From assembly GCF_030931715.1 (NCBI RefSeq), contig NZ_CP133261.1, positions 2,706,643 to 2,770,642 on the forward strand: 64,000 nucleotides of DNA, in the 5' to 3' direction. The notes beneath the pieces were generated by a model that was not told the DNA's origin, ran no database searches, and saw only the letters and a list, made by a program, of their open reading frames with translations. Positions 27,553-36,852 of the stretch are shown here, piece after piece. This DNA is from Tissierella sp. MB52-C2 (lineage in GTDB: Bacteria > Bacillota > Clostridia > Tissierellales > Tissierellaceae). The position numbers and the translations under genes are program-made. How positions within the stretch are numbered: the first letter of the stretch is position 1; every line of letters starts with the position of its first letter.

Positions 27553-28083
27553 TGATAATCATAACATTTAAACTCAGTAAACTTAATGGCTTGCATATAA
27601 TAATTAAATATTATAATGATATTTTTATTCAATTCTAAATGTTTTGTGTAAACTTATATAAATTATTTCTAAAGTTATATATAGATATAATTAAAAATAG
27701 GGCTTTTTTTTATTAAAGTTGATAACTAAGTTGTCTAAGTCTTTATAGGTATTAAATATATTTTCCCTAGATTAATTTAAAGTATAACAAATAAAGCTTA
27801 GAACCTCCTAAATTACTTCTTTATATCCAACAAGTTCTAATTTATTGGATTGGGTTTTATTACTTATATTTCCCCATATTTGTCACAATAGTTAATATTT
27901 TTATTTCTGGAATGATTTTTTCCATACACTATGTTTAAATCTTAATTATTACATTCTTGATTCTATAAAAGAACTCATACTTGGATAACATTTCCAAATT
28001 GTTTTCTTATATGAGGAGCTTTTGATAATTAAAAACTATATAGGGTATATTTATATTATAAGGTTTATAAAGGAGAGGTTTGT
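27553..28083. other. Gene-free AT-rich stretch
   Basis: I see no convincing coding frame on either strand, only AT-rich sequence and the AGGAGAGG ribosome site of the next gene at its right end. Confidence 0.5.
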
Positions 28084-28641
28084 ATGATTTCTATTGGAAT
28101 ATTAGTGGGTAGTTTAAGAAAAGATTCTTATAACATGAAAATTGCAAAATATATAGTTAAAAATTATAGTGATAAAGCTGATTTTGAAATTATAGATATT
28201 AAGGATTTTCCACTATTTAATGAAGATCTAGAGGATAATGTACCAGAATCAGTACTATATGCTAGAAAACAAGTTAAGGGTAAGGATGGAATCATAATAG
28301 TTTCACCAGAATATAATCATTCTATTTCTGGAGTTATGAAAAATGCCTTAGATTGGTTTTCTAGAGATGATTATGTAATGATGAAAAAGCCATATTTGAT
28401 TATGGGTGCCTCTGATGGAAGTATAGGAACAGCAAGAATGCAAGGACATCTTAGACAGGTACTAAACTCTGGTGCTTTTCAAATGTACAGTGTCCCTTAT
28501 AATGAATTTATATTTGCTAGAATCCAAGATAATATGGATGAGTATGGAAATATAACTAATGAAGGTAGTATAAAAAGACTAAATAATAAAATAGACGAAT
28601 TTGTTCAGTTTATAGAAACTCTCAGGTCTAATGTAAAGTAA
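28084..28641 (+). CDS. NADPH-dependent FMN reductase
   Basis: The 185-residue flavodoxin-like protein starts ISIGILVGSLRKDSYNMKIA with the FMN-phosphate loop GSLRKDS, and carries SPEYNHSISGVMKNALDW, the diagnostic segment of the NAD(P)H:FMN/quinone reductase family (PF03358). GGAGAGG lies upstream. It is transcribed alone and ends at a 17-bp-stem terminator. Its roles could include flavin, quinone or chromate reduction; the substrate is not shown. Confidence 0.9.
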   Translation: MISIGILVGSLRKDSYNMKIAKYIVKNYSDKADFEIIDIKDFPLFNEDLEDNVPESVLYARKQVKGKDGIIIVSPEYNHSISGVMKNALDWFSRDDYVMMKKPYLIMGASDGSIGTARMQGHLRQVLNSGAFQMYSVPYNEFIFARIQDNMDEYGNITNEGSIKRLNNKIDEFVQFIETLRSNVK

Positions 28642-28642
28642 T

Positions 28643-28690
28643 AAATCTATAGGTAGTGTAAAAATACACACTACCTATAGATTTAATTTT
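28643..28690 (+). terminator. Strong terminator after FMN reductase
   Basis: AAATCTATAGGTAGTGT pairs perfectly with ACACTACCTATAGATTT (17 bp), followed by AATTTTTT. Confidence 0.92.
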
Positions 28691-28793
28691 TTCCCTATTC
28701 AATAGCTTTAATTGGCTCTATATTCATAGCTGCAATAACCTTAACTCTTTAAGTCTATAAATTACTCATATAATCCTTATGAAAATATCACTC

Positions 28794-28843
28794 TTTACAA
28801 ATATTAAATAATGGTTTATAATTTATATACCCCCACAGGGTAT
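28794..28843 (+). promoter_or_regulatory. Promoter with CsoR/CstR-type operator
   Basis: TTTACA and TATAAT are 17 bases apart (28794-28799, 28817-28822). The dyad ATACCCCCACAGGGTAT (28827-28843) covers the expected start of transcription and resembles operators of CsoR-family copper or persulfide sensors (ATACCC...GGGTAT). Confidence 0.65.
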
Positions 28844-28869
28844 CAAGTGTTAATATGAGGAGGATATAT

Positions 28870-29616
28870 ATGAAAGTTAATTATCTTAAAACCAACCGTA
28901 CCTTTACTACTATTAGAAAGTACGCTTGGATCATTACATTATTAGTGGCTGTAGGAGGTCTCTGGGAGCCAAAACTTGGTTTATTAGTGCTATTTATTAT
29001 GGCTGGGTTGACGATTACTTCATTTTTCACTGGTAGATATTGGTGTGGCAATATCTGTCCCCATGGTAGCCTTTTTGATAGATTACTTTTGCCTATTAGC
29101 CCAAATAAGAAGATTCCTGACTTCTTAAAATCTAAAGTTATGATCATTGGATTCTTCATATTTTTTATGTTTAATTTTTCTAGCAAACTTCTTAATATAT
29201 TTCAGTTATGGGGAAATTATGGCTTATTAGATAAATTAGGCTTATTATTTGTTAATACATACTTAATGGTATTAATCCTAGGAGGTCTTTTAAGTGTTAT
29301 AATAACTCCCAGAACTTGGTGTCAATTTTGTCCCATGGGAACTTTGCAAAAACTTTCTTATAAGCTAGGTAAGTCTTTAGGTATTACAAAAAAGGCAGAG
29401 AAAAAGATTACAATTTCCAACAAAGATAAATGTATTAATTGTGGAAAATGTGCTAGAGTTTGCCCCTTTCAACTAGTTCCCTATACCAACTTTTCAGAAA
29501 AGAATCAATTTGATAATATTAATTGTATTAAATGTTCTACCTGTGTGAAGAATTGTCCTTTGGGACTATTATCTTTGGACATAGAAAGGGAGTTTCAGGA
29601 AAGTAAGGAGATATAA
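28870..29616 (+). CDS. Membrane-bound 4Fe-4S protein (NapH/YccM-like polyferredoxin)
   Basis: About four or five membrane helices are followed by a C-terminal ferredoxin domain with two 4Fe-4S motifs, CINCGKCARVCP and CIKCSTCVKNCP. Two extra cysteine motifs lie in the membrane part, WCGNICPHG and WCQFCPMG, as in NapH-type quinol-linked electron carriers. The ATG at 28870 follows GAGGAGG at seven bases; an upstream ATG overlaps that site. A CsoR/CstR-like operator sits on its promoter, suggesting control by copper or sulfane sulfur. A deleted paralogue lies at 22505-22727. Confidence 0.87.
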   Translation: MKVNYLKTNRTFTTIRKYAWIITLLVAVGGLWEPKLGLLVLFIMAGLTITSFFTGRYWCGNICPHGSLFDRLLLPISPNKKIPDFLKSKVMIIGFFIFFMFNFSSKLLNIFQLWGNYGLLDKLGLLFVNTYLMVLILGGLLSVIITPRTWCQFCPMGTLQKLSYKLGKSLGITKKAEKKITISNKDKCINCGKCARVCPFQLVPYTNFSEKNQFDNINCIKCSTCVKNCPLGLLSLDIEREFQESKEI

Positions 29617-29625
29617 CATTAAACC

Positions 29626-29667
29626 AAAAGTCTTGGCTCCTCTGTTCTCAAAGGTTCCAAGACTTTT
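29626..29667. terminator. Terminator after polyferredoxin gene
   Basis: AAAAGTCTTGG pairs with CCAAGACTTTT. It is the sister copy of the terminator beside the structured RNA at 22.7 kb. Confidence 0.8.
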
Positions 29668-29710
29668 GTCGATTGCTCCAATCAGTTGATTTTTATCCAA
29701 TTAATTAGAA

Positions 29711-30112
29711 TTATTTATTCATTTCATCTTGCAATCTGTCAATAAACATTGATATATGATACCCATCAACAATCCCATGATGTGCTTGTACTGTAATGGG
29801 CATTAGTAATTTTGAACTATATTGTTCATATTTTGCCATGGTTAGCATTGTTGTTAATTGATTTTCAGATATCTTTGAATTTGAAGAAAAATGTTCAAAG
29901 TGTGTCCATGGTATTGATGAAACATTAAATACATTTGGCGGTAAATCAAATTGTGGTAAAACTCCTTTTGACTCTGCATATTTTTTTATTAACTGCTTAT
30001 ACTTTCGATCAAATTCTATATAATCATCTTGTGGATCTTCCCATAATGTAAAAAAAGTACTACTGGTTTTGTTGAAATTTGTAAATGTTGGAATAACTCT
30101 ATTCCATTCCAC
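29711..30112 (-). pseudogene. Truncated chloramphenicol acetyltransferase
   Basis: The C-terminal 133 residues of a CAT-type enzyme are present, including the catalytic HHGIVDGYH (HHxxxDG). The first 80 or so residues of the usual 210-220 are missing, and a TAG lies in frame just upstream of the preserved part. The CAT trimer needs the N-terminal region, so function is unlikely. The fragment lies in the element between sites 2 and 3. Confidence 0.8.
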
Positions 30113-30119
30113 TAATGAA

Positions 30120-30392
30120 TCATTATAGTACTATTTCCTAACAATATTCTTCTATCCCTTTCACTTCACACACCACAAGATTAGACTAGCTTTTGTTGTA
30201 TGCATGTTTTTACATATTTCAACATCGTAATTTCCCCCATCAAAGGAGACATAAAATGTTCAAAATATGCAATATGCCCCATTGAAAATTTAAAATAATC
30301 TACTATAATAAAAAAACTGGCTACCTGTAAAAATGTACTAATATAAACTAAAATTTATAATTGCACTCAATATGTACTCAAATGTAAAAAAC
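30120..30392. other. Gene-poor interval before site 3
   Basis: There is no intact gene. A minus-strand fragment reading MGHIAYFEHFMSPLMGEI can be seen near 30230-30300 but has no recognisable family or proper borders. Confidence 0.35.
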
Positions 30393-30452
30393 AACCCCAA
30401 AAATCTTTTAGATAAAGGCTTTCGGGGTTTCGTCTTGTTATTCCCACTCTAT
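30393..30452. other. Attachment-like site 3: terminator plus guaA 3'-end mimic
   Basis: A stem built from AACCCC/GGGGTT and flanking pairs is followed by a core that reads on the minus strand AAA ATA GAG TGG GAA TAA (KIEWE-stop). Short GTGCAA/ATGCAA repeats occur to the right (30545-30572). Confidence 0.55.
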
Positions 30453-30640
30453 TTTAAGCGTACAGCATATAAGAACAAATGCAGTAAAATCAAGGAGTTT
30501 GGGAAAGTATTAAGTAAGATAAAACATATTAAATAATAATAAAAGTGCAATAATGATGCAATTTTTGCACCTAATCAGATACTTTTTTCTTCAAATAAAA
30601 TTTATTTCCTAACTTAATATTCAATTAACTGACTATATTA

Positions 30641-30811
30641 ATGGAGGGGATTGTATTGCAACTAACTGACTATATTAACTTGTGGGAAGAAACGAAAGAG
30701 CTTTGTTTGGAAGATGTAAAATCAACATTTGTTTCTTTATTTTCCGAATTAGATTTCTTACCATCAATTTATCATCCTATTTTGCATAAATTCCTTAAGA
30801 ACTCATTATAG
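30641..30811 (+). CDS. Small hypothetical protein
   Basis: A 56-codon frame starts at ATG 30641, or more likely TTG 30656, which has GGAGGGG upstream. The product (QLTDYINLWEETKELC...) has no recognisable family. A 20-bp imperfect direct repeat (CAATTAACTGACTATATTAA and its copy) flanks the ribosome site. It may be a leftover of the broken gene that follows. Confidence 0.35.
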   Translation: MEGIVLQLTDYINLWEETKELCLEDVKSTFVSLFSELDFLPSIYHPILHKFLKNSL

Positions 30812-30824
30812 AGGGCAAAAATAA

Positions 30825-31013
30825 AAAGAGAGTCCAATCGGTAAGAACTATGTATTTTCTGAATTGGTAAACCCTATTTACAATCGTAATGAAAACCAAG
30901 TAGTAGTTTCTATAGCTGTAAGGTATCTTGACCAAGATACTAAAACAACACAAATATCACAATTTGATTTAGTACTGGAGAAAAATGAGGACAACTGGAA
31001 GGTTGTATTATAA
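30825..31013 (+). pseudogene. C-terminal remnant of a conjugative-transfer (TcpC-like) protein
   Basis: A frame without a start reads VVVSIAVRYLDQDTKTTQIS then FDLVLEKNEDNWKVVL to a TAA. This resembles the C-terminal NTF2-like end of TcpC/Orf13 proteins of conjugative transposons. No other transfer gene remains, so it is a trace of an ICE once inserted here. The family assignment is tentative. Confidence 0.4.
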
Positions 31014-31140
31014 AAACATGATTAGACAGAGAGTTGATCAAGGTGAATTTTCTGTCTAATCATTCGAATTAACTTTTTCTTATTTTAAATAATAATATAT
31101 ACGAAAATAACAACACCTGTTTCTTAATAAATTAAAGAAA

Positions 31141-31983
31141 TTACTTTATTTTAATTAAATTCAAAAAAGATTGTAATATTTCATTTGTTTTTGCCACAGC
31201 ACTTATAGTTAATTTTATGCTTTCAACAGGAATTAAATCGATATCTAAATGTCTTAAATTTTGAGAAACTAGCTGTGGTACTATCGTCATACCTTCTCCT
31301 AAAAGAACATATCCATATAAAAACTCACCAAAAGGAACATATTTAATAATATTTAATTTAATATTATTATCATAAGCATAAGATTTAATTTTATCAGAAG
31401 TATCACAAGGAAAATTATGCAAGATTAGAGGATATTCTTCAATTTTTTCCCAACTAAGCTCCTTCAGTTGACCTAAATTATACTTTTTTGGAACAAGTGC
31501 AACATATTTTTGTTGGAAAAGATCTTTTTTTACTAACTGCCCTTCATAAAAATAGTTATCTATCAAACTAATGTTAACCTTATTGTTCTCCAAAGAATTA
31601 ATCAAAGCTTTTGAATGATTTTGAATAAAAACGCAATGATTTCCTAAATTACAATTTGTCAGATATGATGTTGCAATACTTGGCAAACTTCCAATAGTCA
31701 TTTGTTTTGATTCATTCATTTCTTGTAATTCTAGTGTGATTAAATTTGATTGATGAATAAGGCTCTTCGCTTGATTATATAAATATAATCCTGCTTTTGT
31801 CATTTCTATTCCTTTAGAGGTTCTATTTAGTAATAAGATATTGTATTCAGACTCTAAACTTTTCAACTGTTTGCTAAGAGCTGGCTGAGAAATATTTAAT
31901 TTTTCGGCCGCTTTTGTAATACTCTTCTCTTCTACTATAACAATATAAGACTTTAACCATTCTAAATTCATATTTATCTCCAT
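31141..31983 (-). CDS. LysR-family transcriptional regulator
   Basis: The 280-residue protein has the N-terminal winged helix (LEWLKSYIVIVEEKSITKAA, then LNISQPALSKQLKSLE) and a periplasmic-binding-like effector domain. It is divergent from the alcohol dehydrogenase-like gene with a shared 163-bp control region, the classic arrangement in which the LysR protein controls its neighbour. Its effector is unknown. Confidence 0.92.
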   Translation of the reverse strand: MEINMNLEWLKSYIVIVEEKSITKAAEKLNISQPALSKQLKSLESEYNILLLNRTSKGIEMTKAGLYLYNQAKSLIHQSNLITLELQEMNESKQMTIGSLPSIATSYLTNCNLGNHCVFIQNHSKALINSLENNKVNISLIDNYFYEGQLVKKDLFQQKYVALVPKKYNLGQLKELSWEKIEEYPLILHNFPCDTSDKIKSYAYDNNIKLNIIKYVPFGEFLYGYVLLGEGMTIVPQLVSQNLRHLDIDLIPVESIKLTISAVAKTNEILQSFLNLIKIK

Positions 31984-32146
31984 AACTTTTAGTTATCTTT
32001 CGGATAACAATTTTGTATTTCAATACTACACTAATTAATTATACAATAATTATATAGATAGTATATATTAAAGTTTGTTTTTTACACAAATTAAGATGAG
32101 AGCACATATTTATCTATAACAAATTGGAATGAAGGAGGATTTAAAT

Positions 32147-33133
32147 ATGAGAGCACTAGTTTTTGAGCCTGTAAATAAAAGAGTAGTTCATAAAGATATA
32201 CCAATCAATGACCCAAAGTCAGGTGAAGTAAAAATTAAACTAAAAACTGCAGGTTTAAATCGACGAGATTTATTCCTAATCAGTGATTTACCTAACAAAA
32301 AGGAGCCTTTTGTTCTTGGTTCAGATGGAGCAGGTATTATTGTTGATTTGGGGGAAAATGTAACAAATTTTAATCTGGGAGATGAAGTAATTATTAATCC
32401 TAGCTTGGAGTGGGACTCTAAAGAAAAAGTACCAAATATACCACAAATATTGGGTTCACCCACTAACGGTACTTTTGCTGAATATGTTATTGTTCCAAAA
32501 GAAAATATAGTTGTAAAACCTGATTTTTTAACTTGGGAGGACGCAGGTGTATTATCACTGTCTGCATTAACTGCTTATCGAGCATTATTTACAAAAGGAG
32601 CTTTACAGAAAGGCCAACATTTACTCATACCTGGAATTGGAGGTGGAGTAGCAACATTTGCTTTAATGTTTGCTAAATCTATTGGTGCAGAAGTTACAGT
32701 TACTTCTAGAAATATAAAAAAGTTAGAAAAGGCAAAAGAAATGGGAGCAGATAGATTATTGAATTCAGATGATGACTGGAAGACAGCTTTAGAGAAACAT
32801 AAAGTGGATTTAATTTTAGACAGTATTGGGCCAGCAACTTTTCCAAAATATTTTGATATTTTAAAACCAAATGGAACCATCGTAAATTTTGGTAGAAGTT
32901 CTGGTTCAAATATTAATATATCTCTATCAGAATTTTTTTCATCTCAGTTCAATATCTTAGGTACTTCTATGGGAAGTAAAGAAGAGTTTGTTAAAATGAT
33001 ACAATTTATTTCAAATCATAAAATCAGACCTATTATTGATCAGATGTACCCGTTATGTGATTATCAAAAAGCACTTTCGCGAATGGAAAATGGTTTGCAA
33101 TATGGAAATATTGTTTTAAATATTGATTTATAG
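32147..33133 (+). CDS. Zinc-less MDR-family NAD(P)H oxidoreductase (quinone oxidoreductase type)
   Basis: The 328-residue medium-chain dehydrogenase/reductase has the GroES-like N-terminus (AGLNRRDLFLISDLP, then VLGSDGAGIIVDLGENV) and a Rossmann NADPH-binding domain with GIGGGVATFALMFAKSIGAEV. The structural zinc cysteines of alcohol dehydrogenases are missing, so it is of the quinone oxidoreductase/enoyl reductase kind. AAGGAGG lies eight bases before ATG 32147. It is probably regulated by the divergent LysR protein. Confidence 0.88.
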   Translation: MRALVFEPVNKRVVHKDIPINDPKSGEVKIKLKTAGLNRRDLFLISDLPNKKEPFVLGSDGAGIIVDLGENVTNFNLGDEVIINPSLEWDSKEKVPNIPQILGSPTNGTFAEYVIVPKENIVVKPDFLTWEDAGVLSLSALTAYRALFTKGALQKGQHLLIPGIGGGVATFALMFAKSIGAEVTVTSRNIKKLEKAKEMGADRLLNSDDDWKTALEKHKVDLILDSIGPATFPKYFDILKPNGTIVNFGRSSGSNINISLSEFFSSQFNILGTSMGSKEEFVKMIQFISNHKIRPIIDQMYPLCDYQKALSRMENGLQYGNIVLNIDL

Positions 33134-33251
33134 GTTTATTGAACTATTAGCAAAGTGAATTTTCAAGATATTATATTTTAGAGAAAAGTTACTTATATAT
33201 ACAAAAATATGTCTATTAATCTTTTTTTAATTACCTTTTAATATGGAAAAA

Positions 33252-34277
33252 TGAGCTGACCCATGTCAAGTAGACAATCAATTTAATCAAAAACATTATG
33301 CACATTTGGGTGCATGGTTTCGATATTCTAACGAAGCCATGCACTTTAATCTTTTTGAAACCTTTCTTCGTTGTAAAATCTAATATACTCAATTATCCTT
33401 TCCTTGAAATCCTCTAGAGTTTTGAAAGTCTTACCATAATACATTTCAGTTTTTAGCGTTCCAAAAAAACTTCCATAGGACCGTTATCTATGCATTTACT
33501 CACTCTAGACATACTTTGAATCATACCTGGTTTTTCTATCTTTCTCTTAAAGATATTACTGGTATATTGGAAACCTCTATCACTATGAAATATGGGTTTT
33601 GCTTCAGGATATTTTTGAATTGCCCTATCAAACATTTTGAAGACTAATTGATAGTTGTTTTTAAAGGATATTTCATATTCTATTATGCTGTTATCATACA
33701 GATCCATAATTGGACTTAAATAAAGTTTTGTACTATCTCCAAGGATTGAAAACTCATTTACATCTATAAGCCATTTTTCATTAGGATACTTAGCAGTAAA
33801 ATCTCGTGATAGAACATTTTCTTTTATATATTCTGGTTTAATTCTCTTACGGTTAACCTTTTTTCTTCTAATTCTAGCTTTTATATCTACAGCTTTCATA
33901 AGTCTGTAGATATAGCCTTGTGAAAATGATTTTTGATTTAACCTGTTAATGAACATTGTCATTCTTCTATATCCCAAAATTCCATCAAATGTTGAATGAT
34001 ACTCAATAATTAACGAGCAAATTAGTTCATCTTGTTTTTCTTTTTCAGGTTTAATTCTTTTTTATGTTTGTAATATCCACTTCTTGAAACTCCTAATGAT
34101 TCACACAAAATGATTACAGGATAACCTTTATTATTAAAAAAATCTATGGTTTCATACTCTGCGTTGTATCTTATTTTCGAGAGCGCAACTTCTTTTCGAA
34201 CTCCTCTTTTTTTTAAGAACCTCAAGCTCAAATTCCCTTCTTTTTCTCAATGCTTTTTCTTTTTCAAGTTCTAATTT
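33252..34277 (-). mobile_element. Decayed IS3-family (IS150-like) insertion sequence
   Basis: The transposase can be followed in pieces: the orfA tail (EKEKALRKRREFELEVLKK), orfB start (RYNAEYETIDFFNNKGYPVI), HTH (LCESLGVSRSGYYKHKK) and DDE core (WLIDVNEFSI, FHSDRGFQYTS, then the Glu in FFGTLKTEMYYG). At least three frameshifts separate them, near 34022, 33455 and 33345. The right end TGAGCTGACCCATGTCAAG near 33252 resembles IS3-group termini. The left end and the orfA N-terminus are missing: the element is fused to a methylase fragment at about 34278. Confidence 0.85.
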
Positions 34278-34748
34278 TAACTTTTCAAAGCTTAGGTTTT
34301 CTATATAAGTATTCTTAAGTCTTTCTTTTAAATCCATTAATGTTTTTTTATAGAGTTGAGTTGGTGACTTAGTAGTCCCATATCCATAGTTAATTCCTTT
34401 ACTTGCAAAAGACTGAGTTATTAAGTATAGAAACCTTACTGCTCTGTTTATTTCGGTTCAATGTTCTATAGTATAATTTTTATATTCTTCAAACATATCT
34501 CTGCTACTAATTTGATACTCTAACATCCGCTCTATCTCAGGGGAGTGGTACTTAATCATCTTAAATAGATTTATCAGTTCTTTATCTATATCATTAATTA
34601 CCTCTACTTTACTAGGCTACTTGCCAAAGTATACCCATCCTGCTCCAAAGAACGGTTCTGCATAACAAGTATACTCTGGTATCATTTCTATAATAGTTTT
34701 TCTTAACTTGCTTTTTCCTCCCACTCGTGCGATTGGTGGTTTTAACAT
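34278..34748 (-). pseudogene. D12-class adenine DNA methyltransferase, cut by IS3
   Basis: The frame starts MLKPPIARVGGKSKLRKTI with GGAGA upstream and shows the AdoMet motif AEPFFGAGWVYF and then NRAVRFLYLI, FASKGINYGYGTT and NTYIENLSFEK, all typical of Dam-like D12 enzymes. It has an in-frame TAG (34619-34617) and a TGA. After NLSFEKL the sequence turns into IS3 transposase, so the catalytic DPPY region is lost. Such methylases are common in phage early regions. Confidence 0.8.
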
Positions 34749-34949
34749 ATTAACATCTCCTTTTTTTTGATATTGGGTTAATAGTCACACCGCCCATCAC
34801 ATCAAAAGGAGTAATAAAAAAATCCCACCTGGGAACTTGGTGAGATTTCTTGCAATCCTATTCTTTTCTTACACATGATCGTAGAGAAATCTGTATATGC
34901 TTACATTTTATTCCATGATACCATTATATCATGTTTTTTTTAAAAAAGT
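34749..34949. other. Interval between methylase and DUF1492 remnants
   Basis: It holds the ribosome site of the methylase and a minus-strand hairpin-like segment (CCCACCTGGGAACTTGGTGAG), but no gene. Confidence 0.4.
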
Positions 34950-35345
34950 TCACTCTTGGTTCGCTCTTTCATTTTCATTTATATTTTGGGCTACTAATGC
35001 CGATTTTTTCTTAACGTAACTATCACTATAGTTGACTTCCTCAGCTATTTGGCTAAGAGACTTCCCCTATACAAATCTTTTATATGCTATTTGATATTCT
35101 AAGCCTTCAAGTTTACCTAGCTTTTCTAATAATTGTTTTTGTGTCTCTTTTTTATCTTCTATAATTGATTGTAATATGGCTGCCTCATTATTTACTTTAT
35201 GTTTTCTATCTACATATATATTTAAGTCTATATTATTATATTCAATTCTTCTAAGTGCATAATCTTCTCTATACAAATCCTCTAATCTACTTTAATACAT
35301 TTCTATTTCTCTAAGTAAATCTTGATATGTTGATATAAATAGCAT
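34950..35345 (-). pseudogene. Phage DUF1492/ArpU-like late regulator with two nonsense codons
   Basis: A single 131-codon frame starts at an ATG with GGGGAG upstream. It encodes a charged N-terminal helical region and a C-terminal sigma-like HTH (GKSLSQIAEEVNYSDSYVKK). Stops occur after EIEMY and before the HTH (after AYKRFV). The rest of the frame is intact, so only point mutations have struck. Such proteins control late operons in Firmicute phages. Confidence 0.7.
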
Positions 35346-35402
35346 AATCTACTCCCCTTTCCTCTCTGTCTCATCTATTTCATAACTCTGTCTATATTAA
35401 GC

Positions 35403-36052
35403 TTAGGCTTGTATACAAACCGCATATTCCTCCTCATATAAAATTCCATATACATGATATTTGTTTCCGAATGTATCTCTACCTATTACATGAGATGTTC
35501 TCTACATAGCCGTATCTTTCTTAAGTCACTATCGTCTATTTTACTTCTGTCTCTCCCCATACCTATAGCATTCCAGTGGTATGTTTCTCCTTTTCTCCCA
35601 CATATGCAACACCTCCCATATTTCAAGCAGCCCCAAAGGCAACGATCTATATCATCAGTTCTATTTAAGGCTTCATCACTTAGAGGTATGCCATGTTTTA
35701 ATATAAAATTTATAATAAATGTAATGAATTCTCTTGCCTGGCTTATACTGCAATTACTTAAAGAAAAAGGTATCTCTCCTGTTTCTATACAATAATCGTA
35801 TAATAGCCATGCCCTTAAATCTTCCGGATGATCTCCTGTAAATAATGCAATATCCTTTATAGTTGCAAATATTTTCTTTCTTTGTTCTACTGTAATAGTT
35901 CTTCCATCATCTATTTTTAGTTCTGCATTAATACTGCTGCCATTTCTATATTTAATTATTTTCCCTTGGACCTGTTCTTCTGGTATATGCAATATTAGGT
36001 CCGTTCCTTTTTCCGTTTCTCTTATTCCTGTTATCTATGAGAAGTACTGCAT
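35403..36052 (-). pseudogene. Phage HNH-type nuclease with nonsense codon and frameshift
   Basis: From an ATG with GGAGGGAGG upstream the frame reads MQYFS then TAG, then continues (TGIRETEKGTDLILHIPEEQ). It contains the HNHc putative nuclease core CCICGRKGETYHWNAIG with paired cysteines. A frameshift near 35486 moves the last 30 residues (VIGRDTFGNKYHV...) to another frame. The family is typical of phage recombination modules. Confidence 0.72.
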
Positions 36053-36128
36053 ATCCTCCCTCCTCGGTTGACGAAAAGCCTATATTTTATCCTTCTAGTT
36101 GACATCATTGTTCCTATTCAAAAAAGAA

Positions 36129-36159
36129 AAGCCCAGGGGTTTAACTTCTCCCTGGGCTT
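36129..36159 (-). terminator. Hairpin terminator in decayed early region
   Basis: AAGCCCAGGG pairs with CCCTGGGCTT; on the minus strand a T-rich tract follows. Confidence 0.7.
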
Positions 36160-36205
36160 CTAGAGCCTCTACTGTTTTATTGAATATAATACTTGTGATA
36201 TTCAG

Positions 36206-36448
36206 CTAAATTATTTTCAAACCTAAAATTACATATCCTTCTTTGTAATAATCGATATTATCCAATATATAACCCATAATCCTCCTCTGATTTCTCCCTG
36301 TATAATCTGTACCATTCCATTCTAATAAATTTAACTTATCTCCTATTTGAAAATTCTTGTCATTTTTTCTTACTTAGAAATTTTTAATTCCTTTTCTTAC
36401 TAGTTCATAATATTCTGGAAGTATTTTTAATTCGTGGATCACTTTCAT
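36206..36448 (-). pseudogene. DUF3850 (ASCH-like) phage protein with one nonsense codon
   Basis: The 80-codon frame MKVIHELKILPEYYELVRKG matches small DUF3850 RNA-binding-like proteins, and GYVILGL closes it. Codon 25 is TAA where the family has the Glu of FEIRKND. Only this lesion is visible. Confidence 0.7.
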
Positions 36449-36523
36449 TCTCCTTCCTACATATAGTCCTTGTGGTATTTAATTAGCATTCCTCTACTAC
36501 AAATTCCATAGCTACTTTTTAGT

Positions 36524-36679
36524 TTAATCTATTGCAAGCATTTTCAGCCTTTTTTTAGAAGTATATTTTTTAGCTTCTTCTTTGCTTCCTACACAAGGAT
36601 AGAGTTCCCCTTCACTAATGTAGGTTTTCCCGATATAAAATTCTCTTCCAATGTCATATGTGGCTAATAAAAACACCAT
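36524..36679 (-). CDS. Small phage-type hypothetical protein, possibly truncated
   Basis: From ATG 36679 (AGAGTGA upstream) the product is MVFLLATYDIGREFYIGKTY and about 30 more residues. Similar short proteins of unknown role occur in phage early regions. It may be prematurely stopped, since the sequence after the TAG still looks codon-like. Confidence 0.4.
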   Translation of the reverse strand: MVFLLATYDIGREFYIGKTYISEGELYPCVGSKEEAKKYTSKKRLKMLAID

Positions 36680-36727
36680 AATCACTCTTTTCTTGCTGTA
36701 CACAATACTTGTTATGCGACATAAAAA

Positions 36728-36807
36728 ATACCGCATAATTCTTTTCTGAATAATACGGTATCTTTAATAAATATTTAATTTTAATAAGCGCGACGTTAAA
36801 TATAAAT
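36728..36807. repeat. Intergenic repeat, T part (copy 1)
   Basis: It begins with the hairpin ATACCGCATAATTC...GAATAATACGGTAT, which on the minus strand is a terminator followed by six T. The conserved run TAAATATTTAATTTTAATAA and GACGTTAAATATAAAT follow. It is the left border of the cassette-like array. Confidence 0.85.
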
Positions 36808-36852
36808 AATACGCATTAACTTAATTTGTATATTATGCATACATTTGATATG

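Noticed and set aside
34152-34337. Intact small regulator gene
   Set aside because: It is a chance fusion of a methylase fragment and IS3 orfA sequence.
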